A stretch of DNA of 64,000 nt. It comes from Paraphaeosphaeria minitans (taxonomy: Eukaryota; Ascomycota; Dothideomycetes; Pleosporales; Didymosphaeriaceae). The stretch is from NCBI GenBank assembly GCA_015832175.1, contig WJXW01000016.1, positions 620,001 through 684,000 on the forward strand, read 5' to 3'. A model generated the notes under the pieces. It worked only from the letters and a program-made list of their open reading frames with translations, searched no databases and was not told the DNA's origin. Shown piece after piece: positions 44,786-57,809 of the stretch (position 1 is the first letter of the stretch; each line of letters begins with the position of its first letter). The position numbers and the translations under genes were made by a program.

Positions 44786-47700
44786 ATGTTCGGAACACAC
44801 ATATTGATGAATGCCAACACATACTAAAGCGGGGAAACTATGGATTCGAGGCTGTCACCTTGTTCATGTGTCCGCCAATCTCGGTTTCTCACGATGCAGA
44901 TCAAATCTAACGACGCAGAGCGCTCGAAAACCCATATTCCTCGCTAGCCCTCATATGTAGCCATTGCTTGTATCCGTGCATGATATGGAAGATCAAAGCC
45001 CAGAAGCAATATTGAATGGCGATTGATCTCGGCGTGGCGTGTTCAACCCTGCTGTGAAGGAAGCAGGATCTTATTGTGTGCCAGCCTTGTCTGCAGACGA
45101 TGTGTCGATTGTCAGGCCCTTCTCCACGACCAAAGCGGCTGTGATAACCATCTTGGGCCTACACTGAAGTAGCAACGCAAATCAGGCGCCCTGTAAGATA
45201 ATCACCACAAACCTCATCATGGCCATCTGCCAGTCTTGTCTGGAACTAGGTTCAGGTCCAAGACATGCAAACAGTTGTCGAGTGTTGGCCATCGAGTCGG
45301 GACTGCGTGTTGGAGATCGCCAATAGCGTGAGTATGTGAGAGTCAAAGTGAGCAATATCAGAACTTATGACGTCTACCACCACGCAGACTTATCTACGCA
45401 CAGAGGATTTACGGCCTACCGCATTGGACCCGACGGCTGATCTCAAGCGGGCAGATTGCACCTCCAAAACCCCCCTGTCGACCTCTAAGGCGTTCATAGC
45501 TTCGACGCTGGATGCAACGATGGTGGTGTGTCTTTCATCTTGGCATAGGTGTTGGAACGACAGTACAGATGACTGCGGTCCAGAAAGTCTTGCCTTAGAG
45601 CTCGTATTCAATGTCAGCTTCTGATACGCTGACTGAGAGAGAGAGCTCAGCTGGACCTATGAGAAATTAGCATGAACCTTTTGGTGGGTAGGGGACTTAT
45701 CCGTGATTCGCGAAGCGCAGCAATGGGTAACATGCGTATTACACGCACTGGTGATCGTCTCTCACGCGATAATCCAAAGCACATCTTCAAAAAAAGACGA
45801 TGGCTACAACTCTTCTTTTCCAGGAAGAGAAATTTGAAATGTAAGAGTTCGGGATACCCACCCAGAAGACCACCAAAGCTGCCTCCAAGGGGAACCTTCC
45901 CAACGTCTACACAACCCGCCGTTTTTCACACCTAGAGGCGGCCTTCATCCTGTACCCCCAGTACCCACATGAACTTTTTAAAATAGGCGTCAAGCTTTGG
46001 TTGAGCGACCCCGGAGTTCTTGACGGACTTTTAAGGAGATGGCGACGGCGGGAAGTGGTTTCTCGTTCATATTGGCAGAAAAGGAATTCATGAGTTGTGG
46101 TATTTCGACCCAATCTCATGCTTCGACTGCCGTGATAGCATTCGTGCGTTTCTTGCGTTTGGTTCGCTTGAATCCAAGCTATCCAGAAGACACCACGAGG
46201 AGGCGCAAGAATCCGACTTCCGTCTTCCGATCCTGTAGCAAAGGTTAGCAATGTCTGGAAATCGATTTATAAATAAAGAAAAAAAATGAAGAATGTAGGA
46301 GCACGAGCTACCGTCGAGAGTGACCGCGTGGCCGCACCCGATGGGACTGCTCTGCATCCAACCGCACCGCCGTCTAGGAACGCGCACGAAAGGCGCTGGT
46401 TCCCAATTTTCCCTTGTATTCACGAGTCGGCCATAGCGCTCGAGACTTGCGAAAGACGGCAATTCGCGCTCCTTGTCAGCGTGCTTGGTCTCCTGCCACC
46501 TGCTCTGATTTTATGAGATGGTGGCGGTGCGGTTCTCATCCATCTGGGCAGTGTTGTTCAGGGAAGAAATATGGAAGATCGGATCCCAACAGCCAAAGGT
46601 CCGGTGCCCAGAAGCTGTAAAAGCACTGCCCGCTCTTGTGTTTGATCTAGCTTGCATGTTCAACTCTTCTTGTGTTTGATCGAGGTCGTCGAATGCCCGT
46701 TGGCATTGGTTTATGCCGGTGCGCGATCGTTGGCGTAGAAGGGTTGTCTCGATGAGTTATCACATTGAACATGTTAGCATTTGCTCTTGAAGAGGGAAAG
46801 CACTCACCCATTGACACACAAACCATCTTGAACAATTCCGATAAAAGTTGGAAAGTTCTGAAACTGCACAACAGTGCGTTATCTTGCGGAGCATGGCGAT
46901 TGAGGAAAACGTGTCCGATGTCCAATGTTCATACCTAGATGGAAGCAAAGTTGTATAGCTGGAGAGTGTTGAACTCTGAAGTAGCAGTTGCTATCCAGGT
47001 GATCAATAATTGGAGATAGCTCGCAAGGAATCTGGCCTCAGGACAGCTGCCTCAATTGCCGTGCTTGGCTTTTTGAAACACAGGAAAGATTGCGACGCTG
47101 TAAACCAGTCAGTGAGGATGGGGAAACATAGCATTGTCATACATACTTCTCCTGAGCTTTATGAATCTAGGGGCGCCACGTGGAGGCACAGAGTCGGATT
47201 TTACCGCCCGGAGGACTTGACCGAGAGACGCTGGGATAACACGCCAGTCAAGGCCTCAAAGATCCCGGTGTATATCTGAAAGGTGAGAAATTTCGATAGA
47301 TACGAATGGGTGAATGTGTGAGTATGGAATACCGACAGGAGAATATGGTTGATTCTCTGCGGCCAGCTTCCGATGCGACGGCTACACCGGTGCCAGTTGG
47401 ACGGCTCAACCGGCTTTCTGTTTGTTCCAATACTCAGTCTCTCAGGCGGACGGACTCATGGTCTAGACGGCAATAGACCACCCACCCCACACGCATCTTG
47501 AGTCTCAAGTCCCATCACAGCACTGGTGCCCGGGCTTGCTTGATCTCGGCCCATGGCCATCTGAGCAGCGATATGGAAGATCACGAGCTCGGGGAGTATG
47601 ACCATGGGCCTAATGTTGTATTGATCGAATAAACAAAGGGATCTGTGAAGGTTCAGTGGTCGTCAAGGTTTGAGTGAGCGAAGGAGTACTTACTTTTTTG

Positions 47701-50700
47701 CGCACTGTGAGCGACATGGTGTGAGATCGGTGTTGGAGTGTCTTTACACAAGAGACAGGCTGTGTCTGTGTGTGTTAGTTGACAAACGACAAGAGGTGGC
47801 GTACAACGGCGTGCGACGCCGTGCAAAACTGCGACTTACCAAGGCTTGGTTTGTTGTGGCAGGAAGCCAGATACCTAGCGAGGAAGGCAGCAAGTGCGAT
47901 TTGGTCAAAGGAGTAGAATGTCGCTGATTGGACTGACTGTCTTTCCTGTAGAGGATGGCACTGTCAGCTGGTGCGTCCGCAGTGAGAGTGACTCGACACT
48001 CATACACGCTAGCACATAGAGCGTAGCTACCGCAGCCCACAAGTGGGAAGTATGTAAGCTAGCTCCATAACTGTCTTGTGAGGTACGGTCAGCGTGGTGG
48101 AGGATGCGGCTCGCGCGACGTCGTGGCGACGCCGGCGGAGCTGCAACAACTGCGTTTCTCCAAAGAGGGGAGTGAACTTACAAGAACTTCTTCGTAGTTG
48201 AAGAATGTAGAGGATCATGTGCAGAGAGTCTGGAACGTGTTAGCAAGAGCGCTGTAGACATTTGAAAAATGTGCGGTTGTTGTTGTGGAGTGAGTGGAAG
48301 ATGGGAGATGGCGGGGGTTATTTGGCTTTTATGTGCGGGATAGAACGCACGGACGGGACCAGTCCAAGGCAGTGTGATAGCGAGGTGAGGGGCGTTTGGC
48401 TACGCCGGTGTGAAGGAGGGTCGGACTCCCTGGGTGCCCCATCAGAGGCCTCTGCAAGGATAGGGGATGGGCTGCACCGAGAGGACAGGCTGCGAGAACC
48501 TCCAGATGACCTTTAATACTACACTAAGAGGCATAGTTGCATCAGAACGGACTCGAATGAAGGTAGTGGGACTCTAGAGTCGCCGGACAGTGTGTGTCGC
48601 CTCTGAGACCGCATGCAACAGAAACTTTGCCCTGTGAGCCGAGCCAACAACTCCACCAAATGATGAGGTGCAGATGCCGGTACTGGGACACCCAGCTCAT
48701 ACATCAAATGGGAGGGAGGAGACTTGCATTGCAGGGGCGAAAATTCCAAGGATTGGAGCGGAGGTCGGGCGACTGCCGTAAAGCGTCTCCTCACTGGGGC
48801 GAGCGACTTGATAGGCATACAATTGATCGATGGCTACCCAGAGCATGTACTGCTTCACTACCCATCATCCTCGTTTATGACTTGGACAAGTGCAGAATTG
48901 TAGGCAATCGCGTGCGTGAACAGGGCGCGTCAACGACTGGAACCTGGCTGCAACGCGGTGTCCTTCATTGATGAGACCGGGACAAGAAGCAGAACACGAG
49001 AATTTGCATGCAAAGAGTGACTTGAGCCAGCTGCACAGATACTTAAGAGTCTCAATGGATACTTTCGATATGACCGAGGCGGAACTTCGCAAAAGACATC
49101 GTGACGCTCAACACCAGAACGCTAGGCGCAGATCAATCGGGTAGGAACTCCTTGGGCGGCTCTATCAGATCATGGATCACATCTAACAGCTGGCTCTCCT
49201 ATGTAGACCCGGCCCCGGGCCGCGGGAGACGCTCGATCGCCGCTCTGAAGTATTGAAGCGGCAAAAACGTCTCAGCGCAGGACCATTCTCGGCCTCTTCT
49301 AGCCACAAGTCTGAAGCAGCAATTCCGCATGCCATTTTATATGTTCTGTAGCTCCCCTGGCGTGATCTTGCAACGCGCCTCTGCTCCAGCTGAGCGAGTC
49401 TGGACGAGACGGAGAACACCGATATCGAGTGCGAGAACCAAACTGGCAATTGCACCTTTCTAGAACCTCACAATTTGATTGAATACCCACTGATTGTTGG
49501 ACGGAGCTTGTATTGACCAAAGACTTGCGCTTCTAGCTACGAATGCCCCCCGAACCTAGCTTTCCTGCCAATGTAGACCCCAAGCGCATCCAGCACTATG
49601 CAAACAATACCCTACTCCGCTATCAGATCGTACATGATTCCAGCGAAGAGGACTTTGTGCCGCTGTGCAAGACGCTTGACAGTCTAGCGGGGAATCACGA
49701 CCAGCGGGAGGGGGGAGCAGGAGGACGAGACCCGCGATGGCGACGGCGGGCGCCATTTTCGAATGAGCAGGGCGCGGGCACGGGATCGGCGGGGGCCTTG
49801 CGAAGAGCGTATGATCGGGGCAGGCGGATACGGCCGAGCAGAAGACAGTCACGGTGCTGGTCTTTTGTGTAGATGGTAGGTAACGGTGGAGGTTCGTACG
49901 ACGAGGTCGCTTGAGGGAGGGACTCAGCGAAGAGTATCGTTTCTTGATTGGCAATTGAGAGCGAGAACGTGTTTGCATGGTGCGTGAAGAGCAAATTGAG
50001 CTGTGGGGAGGCTGCATGCGGGAGGACTTCGAGCACAAACACTCGAACGCCAAAGGTGGCCAGGTCGACAGCCAGCCCAGGAGTGAACCCAGTCCAAAGC
50101 CTTCAGCAAACCCTTCAACACAACAGCACAACAAAGCCCCTTCGTCTCCACCGGTTGGAGGTGCGGGTCCTGCTGACAACTTTTGCACCTCTACTTGCAA
50201 GCGTAGTGTAATCACACCACGCCATAGCAACGTAAGCTTCAGGAGAGAAATTCTCTATACGGCCATTGACAAACTGCTCACATCTCAACGCGCAGTGCCG
50301 ATGGCACCAGGATGGCTCAATCAGCCGCGTCTTCTCTGCCGCGTGCACATAGTCCAGCAGCGTCTCCACGCCTCTCTCGGCCACGCGCCTCGATTGCCAT
50401 CGTCTTTCTGATCGAGCTCGACTTCGACGAATTCGCAAACGAACGTCCCTTCGAATCCTGACCCTCGAGCTCGCATCGTCTTCGCCAGACACCGCAAACG
50501 CAATCATGCACTCTAGCATGGTTTCCATACATGATAACTGGGAGCTCGAGCTTGTTGGACTTTTCGGGGAGACCAAGGACGGCAGAAGGCGAAGGCGATG
50601 GCGAAGGCGGCTGACCCCAACGGAGGGGCAAGTTCGAGCTGGTGAGACATCCAGAATGCGACCTCCTCAGAGCAACGAGCTTGTTGTTGCTTTACATGAC

Positions 50701-52694
50701 CTAGGAGCTGACAAATTCGCGCCAACAATTGCCACGCGCCGCCGGAGCAAACATCTCCTCTGACGAGCCCCCGCATCGGAGCCGGCGCAAAGCCTTCGAG
50801 TCGAACCAAAACAGCCTCATTTCGAGAACAGCGTACACAGCTTAAGCAGCGCCCAACCAGGCATGTTCTTCGACGCACTGATGGACTCGAAGGACTTGAT
50901 CTCACATCATCGTCCGCAGCTCGCAAATGGAGGAGGCATCATCGGAACATGGAAAGCTTTCGCACCCAAGAACACCAGCAGCAGCGCCATTTCTCCGGCG
51001 GACGAAAGCATCTGTATGCAAGAGATGTGTTGTGAACGAAGGCAGTCGGTCGTGATCCTGACGTTCAAATAGGCCGGCGGCTGCTAACCAGATGTAGGAC
51101 GACAAGATCCCCACATTCTGAAAATCTCCGCCGCACATCCTGCCGACGACCGCCGACGAACACTCCCAGACCTACTTCGAGCGATCATCGCAAGCCTCCA
51201 GAATCGTATCTGCCAAATATTTCCAGACTTGTGGCCGCGCAACGAACACACTGAGAGAAGTTCATACGGCGTTATCGAGCAATGTGTACGCCGAAGGGTA
51301 CCTACACGGCAAGGCCTTAGATGCGTCAACGCTTATCTAGAGGATCACAATGTCGGCCAGCACATCAAAAGCAGCTTTGTCTTTGAGATGAGCGAGGCTT
51401 GAACAGCTACGAGTAGCTACACAATGGACCGAGGAGAAAGAGTCACGTGGAGTCCACGTGATTTTCTTCCTCGAATAGCGTCGACAGAATAACCTCCGGG
51501 AAGATCCAGGTGGATGCGAGGCCCTAAAGTAGGATTTATAACGGCAACTTGCCTCCAATGAAGCAAGGTTCTTGCTCTGAATTGACGCCTCACCGGGGAC
51601 CAACCTGTACGGATAGTCTAGGCAGCGAATACCCAGCGAGAAGAGCACGCTCGCGATCCAACAAGCTATAGCTGAGAACCTTTCTTCCTGCATCTTGGAG
51701 ACGACAGGGGTGGGCCGATCGATGTGCACCATCCTCAAACTGGCAGCCCGGCAGAGCCGACGACCAGCTCTTACGCTTCGGAACAGCGGCTTGTGCCAGC
51801 TGTCATCTGGGTTACAAGTCAGCGATAGCATGACCACCAGCTTTGATCAACAATTCTTGTAGCTCAGAAATCGATGTGCTTCCGTATTTGCGATTGGTAT
51901 GTATTTAACAAGTAAGCATCATCCTGGGCCCGGAGCTCTATATTGACGGATACTGACTGTCCTGGAGACGCAGCACGATATACTTGCGAGAACCGGCTCT
52001 CTGCGTCCAAATGGTTACCCCGACCGCCGCTATCGGTTGAATCGCGCACAACCCACACGCTTGGGAGCCTCCTGTACTGAGACACAACGCAGCTTGCATT
52101 GCAATATGTGCCGCTCAGTATTGGGTTGTAGCCAGAATGCCACTCGTGGACCCCACAACCGGAAGCACAACCTCGTCGAGAGTCCACAGAGATACTATTT
52201 TTGACATGAGAAGCGTTATCCTTGAGCGTAGAAAGTCGGAGATGCGACTGGACTTATCTGAGCGATCTAAAGGCCTTCGACACACGAGTCAGCAAAGTCG
52301 CAAACCGGAAGCTGCATTCAAAGTGGAACTAGATATTCTCAGGAGCACATATTTCAACATCGGGAGCGTTGAGCGTTCAGAGGAACCACGCATAAAAGAT
52401 TCATCACGGGAGTGTGAAGGGTTGGATATGCTGCCGTACTTACCAACGTCGACCTTGGATCTTGACCAACCTACTAGGCTGCCCAGTCGATCTTCTTTGC
52501 TAGGATCAGTCATGGAATATGATACTCCAGTAACGATGGCCCGTAAAGAACTTGTCGAGCTGACAAGACGGAAGCGTTCTCGTTCCTAGCGTGAATACCT
52601 CATGACAAGACGAACGAAACGATCCATGCGATATGTCTATGAATGTCAGCATGACTCTTCCCAATAATTTCAATAACGGAGTCAAGGTTTCTGT
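44786..52694. other. Gene-poor region with relic splice signals
   Basis: 7.9 kb without a supportable gene. Frames are short and motif-free, yet isolated splice-like signals are frequent on the minus strand (GTAAGT-type donors near 47693, 47839 and 48178; GTGAGT near 46805; TGCTAAC near 46771). The phrase GATATGGAAGATCA recurs near 44980 and 47570. A frame at 49543-49872 (plus; MPPEPSFPANVDPKRIQHYANNT) looks like a gene start but loses sense after about 60 residues. I read this as decayed duplicated DNA, or genes with very short exons I cannot rebuild. Confidence 0.45.
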
Positions 52695-52775
52695 AAATGT
52701 ACGGGCGCGAGCAACCAGAAGCGGCACAGCAGGCGGTCTTCTGCCAAAGCCTCCCTGGATCTGCTCCGCATCGAT
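52695..52775 (-). repeat. Degenerate exon-intron element, copy A
   Basis: Read on the minus strand: an exon-like stretch encoding IDAEQIQGGFGRRPPAVPLLVA, a GTACAT donor and, about 70 bp on, a branch/acceptor TGCTGACATTCATAG (near 52630-52650). It is the best-preserved coding form of a family that recurs at 53092, 53470, 55313 and 55839. Confidence 0.6.
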
Positions 52776-53091
52776 CTTAAGCTTATTTCTTTTCGATGTC
52801 CCACCACTAAGACATTACGGGTCTCCCCGTGTTCTCATCTGATAAAATCCCATATTACTCACTGCTTAAGGTTCGCATTAATCTAGGCACCCGGTAGAGC
52901 TCCATGATCCGCAATGGGGGTTCGAGAACCTTTTCCTGGGCCACAGAGAGAGTCGACGGGTGCTGGGAGAAGAAGAAAAACGTCAAGAGAAACTTACCTG
53001 TGCGATTGATATTGATCAATGGGGTGGAATTCCTGCGACAAGTGTTACCACCGTTTCTCCGTGCTTCATCAAATCAAAGCTGTCGGGATCA

Positions 53092-53173
53092 AAATGTACG
53101 AGCGCAAGCAACCACAAGCGGCACTGCAGGCGGTCTACTGCCAAGGCCACCATGGAACCACTCCGCGTCGATA
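53092..53173 (-). repeat. Degenerate exon-intron element, copy B
   Basis: More than 80% like copy A by eye over 80 bp. It encodes a related IDAEWFHGGLGSRPPAVPLVVA, followed by GTACAT and an acceptor with TAACACTTGTCGCAG near 53030-53050. The next exon-like piece ends in a GTAAGT donor near 52994. Confidence 0.6.
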
Positions 53174-53469
53174 TTGAGTTTGGGTCCGCTCAACCCACCG
53201 CTGGGAGTCTGAGATACTACATGATCCGAGGAACCCGACTTCTCAAAGTTTTACATTATTCTAGGCCTTTGGGATTTTTTCAAAGATCCATCATTCATGG
53301 GAAAAGGGAGTGAGGATCTTATACTCTGGCCACAAGTAAGGTTGACGCATGCTGGGGGAAGAACCACGAGATACGTACTTATACGATTAAAGCTGGTCAA
53401 TCATGCGGATCCCTGCGAGAAGTGTTAGCATTGCACGGCTGTACTTCGTTGAAACAAAACTCGATATAA

Positions 53470-53547
53470 AAATGTACGAGCAGCAGAGACCAAAGAGTAT
53501 ACTATGCTGAGGCTGCATCACTACTCCTGGAACTACTCTGCGTCGAT
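53470..53547 (-). repeat. Degenerate exon-intron element, copy C
   Basis: More diverged than A and B; the GTACAT donor, TGCTAACACTTCTCGCAG acceptor (near 53411-53428) and the CGACGCAGAG block are kept but the frame is broken. Confidence 0.5.
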
Positions 53548-55312
53548 GCAGTCTTTCCGCCTTGAATCGGCTTGAGCCTCGCCGAACGATTGTAGTTTTC
53601 AACGTTTCCTTGAGACTTTGCTTGACTGCGCATTATCGTTGATCTTGGCCTGACATGCCTCTCAAGAATGAGGTACACGGGATTCTGGAATCAGAGATGG
53701 GAGCTCATGTTCCAGGCACCACGGCCGTCGAGGTATCGGAATGACGAGTCTAGCTCACCTTGACTGCAGTGGGCTGATTCTGTGCATCGTTTCAGCTTCT
53801 GTGGTTTTCAAGTACCCTTACGAGAAAGAAACGCGACAGGCAATAGGCTCAGAGGCTGATATATTTGTTTTCCTCAACGAGATCCTCAAGAGAGCTTGAA
53901 GTATTGAGGGATCTCTGAGGAGAACCCATTTTGATCATCATCGCCAATATAGCGTGCAAAACACGCGGGAACGGGGTGACGTACCTTTATGTGAACAGCA
54001 AAGTAGCCAAAAGTCTGCATCCGGGATTCTTATTTTGTCCTGCGAGCCATTGGTCTTGCCTGAAGACACATATTGGCACGGTATTGCCGCCTGTGAGCGG
54101 TCGTGTTACACCAAATAGGGGCCCCGTGTCTCTACCTGTCTCCCGAAAAGATTTCTGTCGAGCACGTCAGGTGTCCTTGCGTTGAGATGATGCGGATGTT
54201 TCAGGTGTAGTGCATGCCTCGGCCATGATGCCGACATGTCTTGTTCCTTGATCATCCCCATATGGTTCTCCTGGTTCGAGAGACATTTGCCTAATCATCG
54301 CCAATGGAGAGAACTGTGCGTAATACCAATAAGAGCTGAGGATAAAGGCCCCAACGTTCGACCACTCGGAGTGGTTACTTTCAACCGACAGGAAACCAGA
54401 CGATTCTCATAATATTGAGTAGCAAGACACCTGCAAAGTTGTTAGCTCCGCAAGCAACTGGATCGATATTTGAAGGGAGAAAAAACAGCTAAGGCTCAGA
54501 TCAATTTCGCATTTTGAAATCGTGCATTGCGAGCCGCCTCTAAGAAAGAACTTTGGCGGCCCCTCCACGACGCTACACTTTTTGCTTTTTTCATCATTGC
54601 CAAGGTTTTCATCAGACTTGGGAAATGGAGGTGCAACTTACCCAACGAGCTTGTCTGTTACACATGAGCTTGGCAGGGTTCGTTGCATCGTAGCTTAGAT
54701 GGTATCAAGAAGTCGCGCGGTCGAAGAGGTAGTATCTGGTGAGAGGTAAATGGCTGGTTGTGATGAAAGACATTGGAAGTATCGGGGACAGATGGTTCAG
54801 GGAGTGTACCAGAGGTGTTATCGTGCAAAGCGAGCCGCTTAGTGTTCTAAGCTAGGTTCGTGGGCTCTCTGCAAGCGCAGCTCTTTTTTCATCATGACCT
54901 TCTCTCGTAATTGGGACTCCCGAAGGATATCGACTTACATGCGACAGCAAGAGAGCAAAAAGAAGTCTGCAAACATCAACCAGTCCATGTCAACCGCGTT
55001 GTGTTGTGGCACTGGTCCTTTTCCGATTTGACAAGTCGCACTGGGGAGCGGCCAAACCAGAGTCCAACTTTATTCGGCCCACGCGCGAGCATTGCAGTCT
55101 CTTGCATCAACAACGGGATATAGTTGAATGGGACGATGAACGCTCAATCCAGATTCCAGGGCCTAGCAATTGACCGACAATGGGAAATCATGGTGTGCCA
55201 AATGGGCTATATGGTGTGCTCGGATTTTCGAGCTGGACAGATGATCTTCGATTTGATACCTTTCAAGTGTTAGCATTTGCCGAAAGACCAAAATGAAAGA
55301 ACAAAAGCATGG

Positions 55313-55392
55313 AATGAACGAGCATGAGAGACCAGAAGCAGCATAGCATGCGGTACTACCAACGCTACTCTGGGACTTCTCCGCGTCGATTC
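55313..55392 (-). repeat. Degenerate exon-intron element, copy D
   Basis: Same order of blocks (ATCGACGCGGAG, then GCTCGTTCATT, then TGCTAACACTTGAAAG near 55257-55275). The reading frame is shifted relative to copies A and B. Confidence 0.5.
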
Positions 55393-55838
55393 GATCCGTG
55401 GGTAGTCTATCTCTACACCGCTCGAGGTCTTCAAAGAACAGTCTACACGGGTATAGTATCTGTTTTTTCCAGTCGGATCGGTTGCTGCTCGCCAACACAG
55501 TGGGTACCACCATATCAGAGAACAGCCTTGGTCTCGGCTATAAGCCCTAGGATCTATTATATGGGAAACCAAAGCCATTGGGACAAAGCCTGAGGGGAGT
55601 AAATCAAGGAGAATGTAGCGAGGATTGAAGGACCTTTCGGAATATTGCCAGGCGGTGCCATGAGAGTCAGGGCGTCATGCACGGCTTACCGGGCTGTTGC
55701 TGAATCGATTGATGGGAAACAGGGAACTCGGTGAAGTGAACAAAGTCCGGACTCTTTCGCTAGCACTGCTGTAGCAGTATCTTTCGGTCCTATCATCAAG
55801 TGTCAGCAACTGTCGAAGCCCCATTAGAAGTTTGAGTA

Positions 55839-55900
55839 CGAAATGTACGAGCGCGATACACCACAGTCGTACGGTAGACATGGAACTTATCGGCATCGCC
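55839..55900 (-). repeat. Degenerate exon-intron element, copy E
   Basis: Shortest copy, with GCGCTCGTACATTTCG and the acceptor TGCTGACACTTGATGATAG (near 55789-55807). Little coding sense remains. Confidence 0.45.
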
Positions 55901-56132
55901 ACCGGATGAGGGAGAGAACAAGCGGGACATCCTGAGAAGTGAGCCAACCCTTGACCTAGACCCAGATGATGGATAACACTTCATCCTTCACGGGAAAAGG
56001 CTGCTTGAAATCTATCAATACAGTGGTAGTTGTTCTATCTGCGCCTCTATGGCTACACTACGACCACGCTATGGGAGAGCGAGCCCGAAGGAGCGGCGGC
56101 GGCTTTAAGGGGAAAAACAAAGTGAGCTTACC

Positions 56133-56520
56133 TTAGTCGTTGTGAAGCTCGTATCCAGGCATGTACACCTTGCCGGGAAAACCGAGGCAGACGCGCAGTA
56201 AGGCAACACGAACGAGCCATGTGACGTGGGTATCGAGCATGTCCTTGGAGGGATCGCTCGTACCGAGAGATGGTAGGCGATCCTCGAAGGCCGATGCCCC
56301 ACGAAGATATTCCAGCGACCTGTTCAAGAGTTAACCCAAAGCTTTCCAAAGATACTGGTGGAGGCGGAGAGTACACAGTGAGAGGAATTGTACTCTGCAC
56401 CTTGTAGAACGGGTCCGCACGGGCTATCCGATGAATAGCCGCCATGCCCGAAGAGCCAGGAAGGGCAAGAGCCCACTGTTGTATCGGAGCATAGCGCTCG
56501 ACGTTTTTCGCAATGCGCAT
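56133..56520 (-). CDS. Small hypothetical protein, two exons
   Basis: ATG 56520 opens a frame MRIAKNVERYAPIQQWALAL. A 55-nt intron (56320-56374, GTACTC donor, GTTAAC branch, GAACAG acceptor) joins it to SLEYLRGASAFEDRLPSLG and on to a stop at 56135-56133 (GYELHND), 110 residues in all. Codon order makes sense across both exons, better than anything else in the surrounding 12 kb. A GTAAGC donor just past the stop suggests that a longer gene once continued, or a 3' UTR intron. The family is unknown. Given the nearby decayed elements, it may be a remnant. Confidence 0.4.
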
Positions 56521-57809
56521 GGTCTTGAGTCTCGTTCAAACTGCATCGTGGCAATGTGCAACGGGCTCTTCATCTACACAATCCGCCATGGAGGTAGAGC
56601 AAGAGGCCAGTGATACGAGCTTGATCGCGATACCGGCACAAGATGTTAGCGAAGACCTCAATGATATGGAATTACCATGAGGGAGGTACTGCATACCATG
56701 TTGGCAGTCGTAACGGCTCCGAAGGCCGCGTCGGAGCGAGGCGAAGACGCGCCTCCCTCAGAGACAAGGAATCGGATACAGTATCCGCTGCAGGAAGCTG
56801 ATGCTGAAGATCTGAAACGGTATAACTTACTGAAGAGACTCCATGTATGCGAGCTTCAGCTGTTTTGCTGTTGTGTTGCTGGCAAAGGAGGGGTCGCGCC
56901 TCGAGCGTCGCCGTCAAACGCGAGATTTCAGCATCACCACCACGCCGCTAGACGACGAAACGAGCCATGGCGGGCTCTCAGTAGCAATGTGAGACTTCGC
57001 GACGCCCTGGAAGTTATCATAAGGGTGCTGGTGAGCTTACCTTGGGGTGGTGGGGATTGAGAGGGTGTCGACCGAGCCGCCGCCTGGCGGTCGCATGCGC
57101 GTCTTCCGGAAAAGTAAAGAAGGAGAGAGGAGAGATTAGAATGCACGCCGCCTTCTCTGTCACGCCCTGGGAATCTAGAAGCGAGACTGTTGGTGGTGGT
57201 GTTGTGGTGGTGTTGTGGTGTTGTTGTGGAGGGGAAGGCGAGAGAAGGGGCAGGAGACACGACGGCCACGCAACGCAAAAAAAGGACCGCGCATCGTATT
57301 ATTCACCAGCACAACAAACGGAGCAGGGATCAGATCTGTCCCCACCCGGGCAACGCTCTTGCCTGGTCATGCGGCTGAAACCTGGAACTCGGCATTATGC
57401 ATACATATTGGCATTACTTCCTAGCCATGCAAATCAACCACGTCCATGTCACCATTCGAAGGATTGTCCCTCAAACATGTTCAATAATCCATATCTCCCT
57501 TTTACGCCGGCACCGGACCTAATCTCGAACCTTTACAGATGCAGCTGCACCACCGATGCTGCACATAATTGACCGTACCATAGCTATTATGATCACCGCA
57601 TTAAACCGCTGAACTTATCCTTACATTCTGTCCGGATAACGCCCTTGCTCTTGATATACTCCGGCTTGCATTGGTGGCGGCCGACATGCGAAACCTTCCG
57701 AAAATATGGCGATAAACTGTATCGATATGCTGAGCGCCGTTGCGCAGAAAGAAGAAACCTCCGTGCTACGACGGAACAGCGACGCGAAGCAGTTTCCCGA
57801 ATGTACCGT
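56521..57809. other. Intergenic region, no gene supported
   Basis: 1.29 kb between two minus-strand units. It contains a GTG/GTT-rich simple repeat at about 57189-57229 and a GTAAGC donor-like site near 57040. No supportable coding sequence. Confidence 0.45.

Noticed and set aside
49543..49872. Plus-strand frame beginning MPPEPSFPANVDPKR
   Set aside because: Only the first about 60 residues look coding; no domain and no continuation by splicing that I could find.
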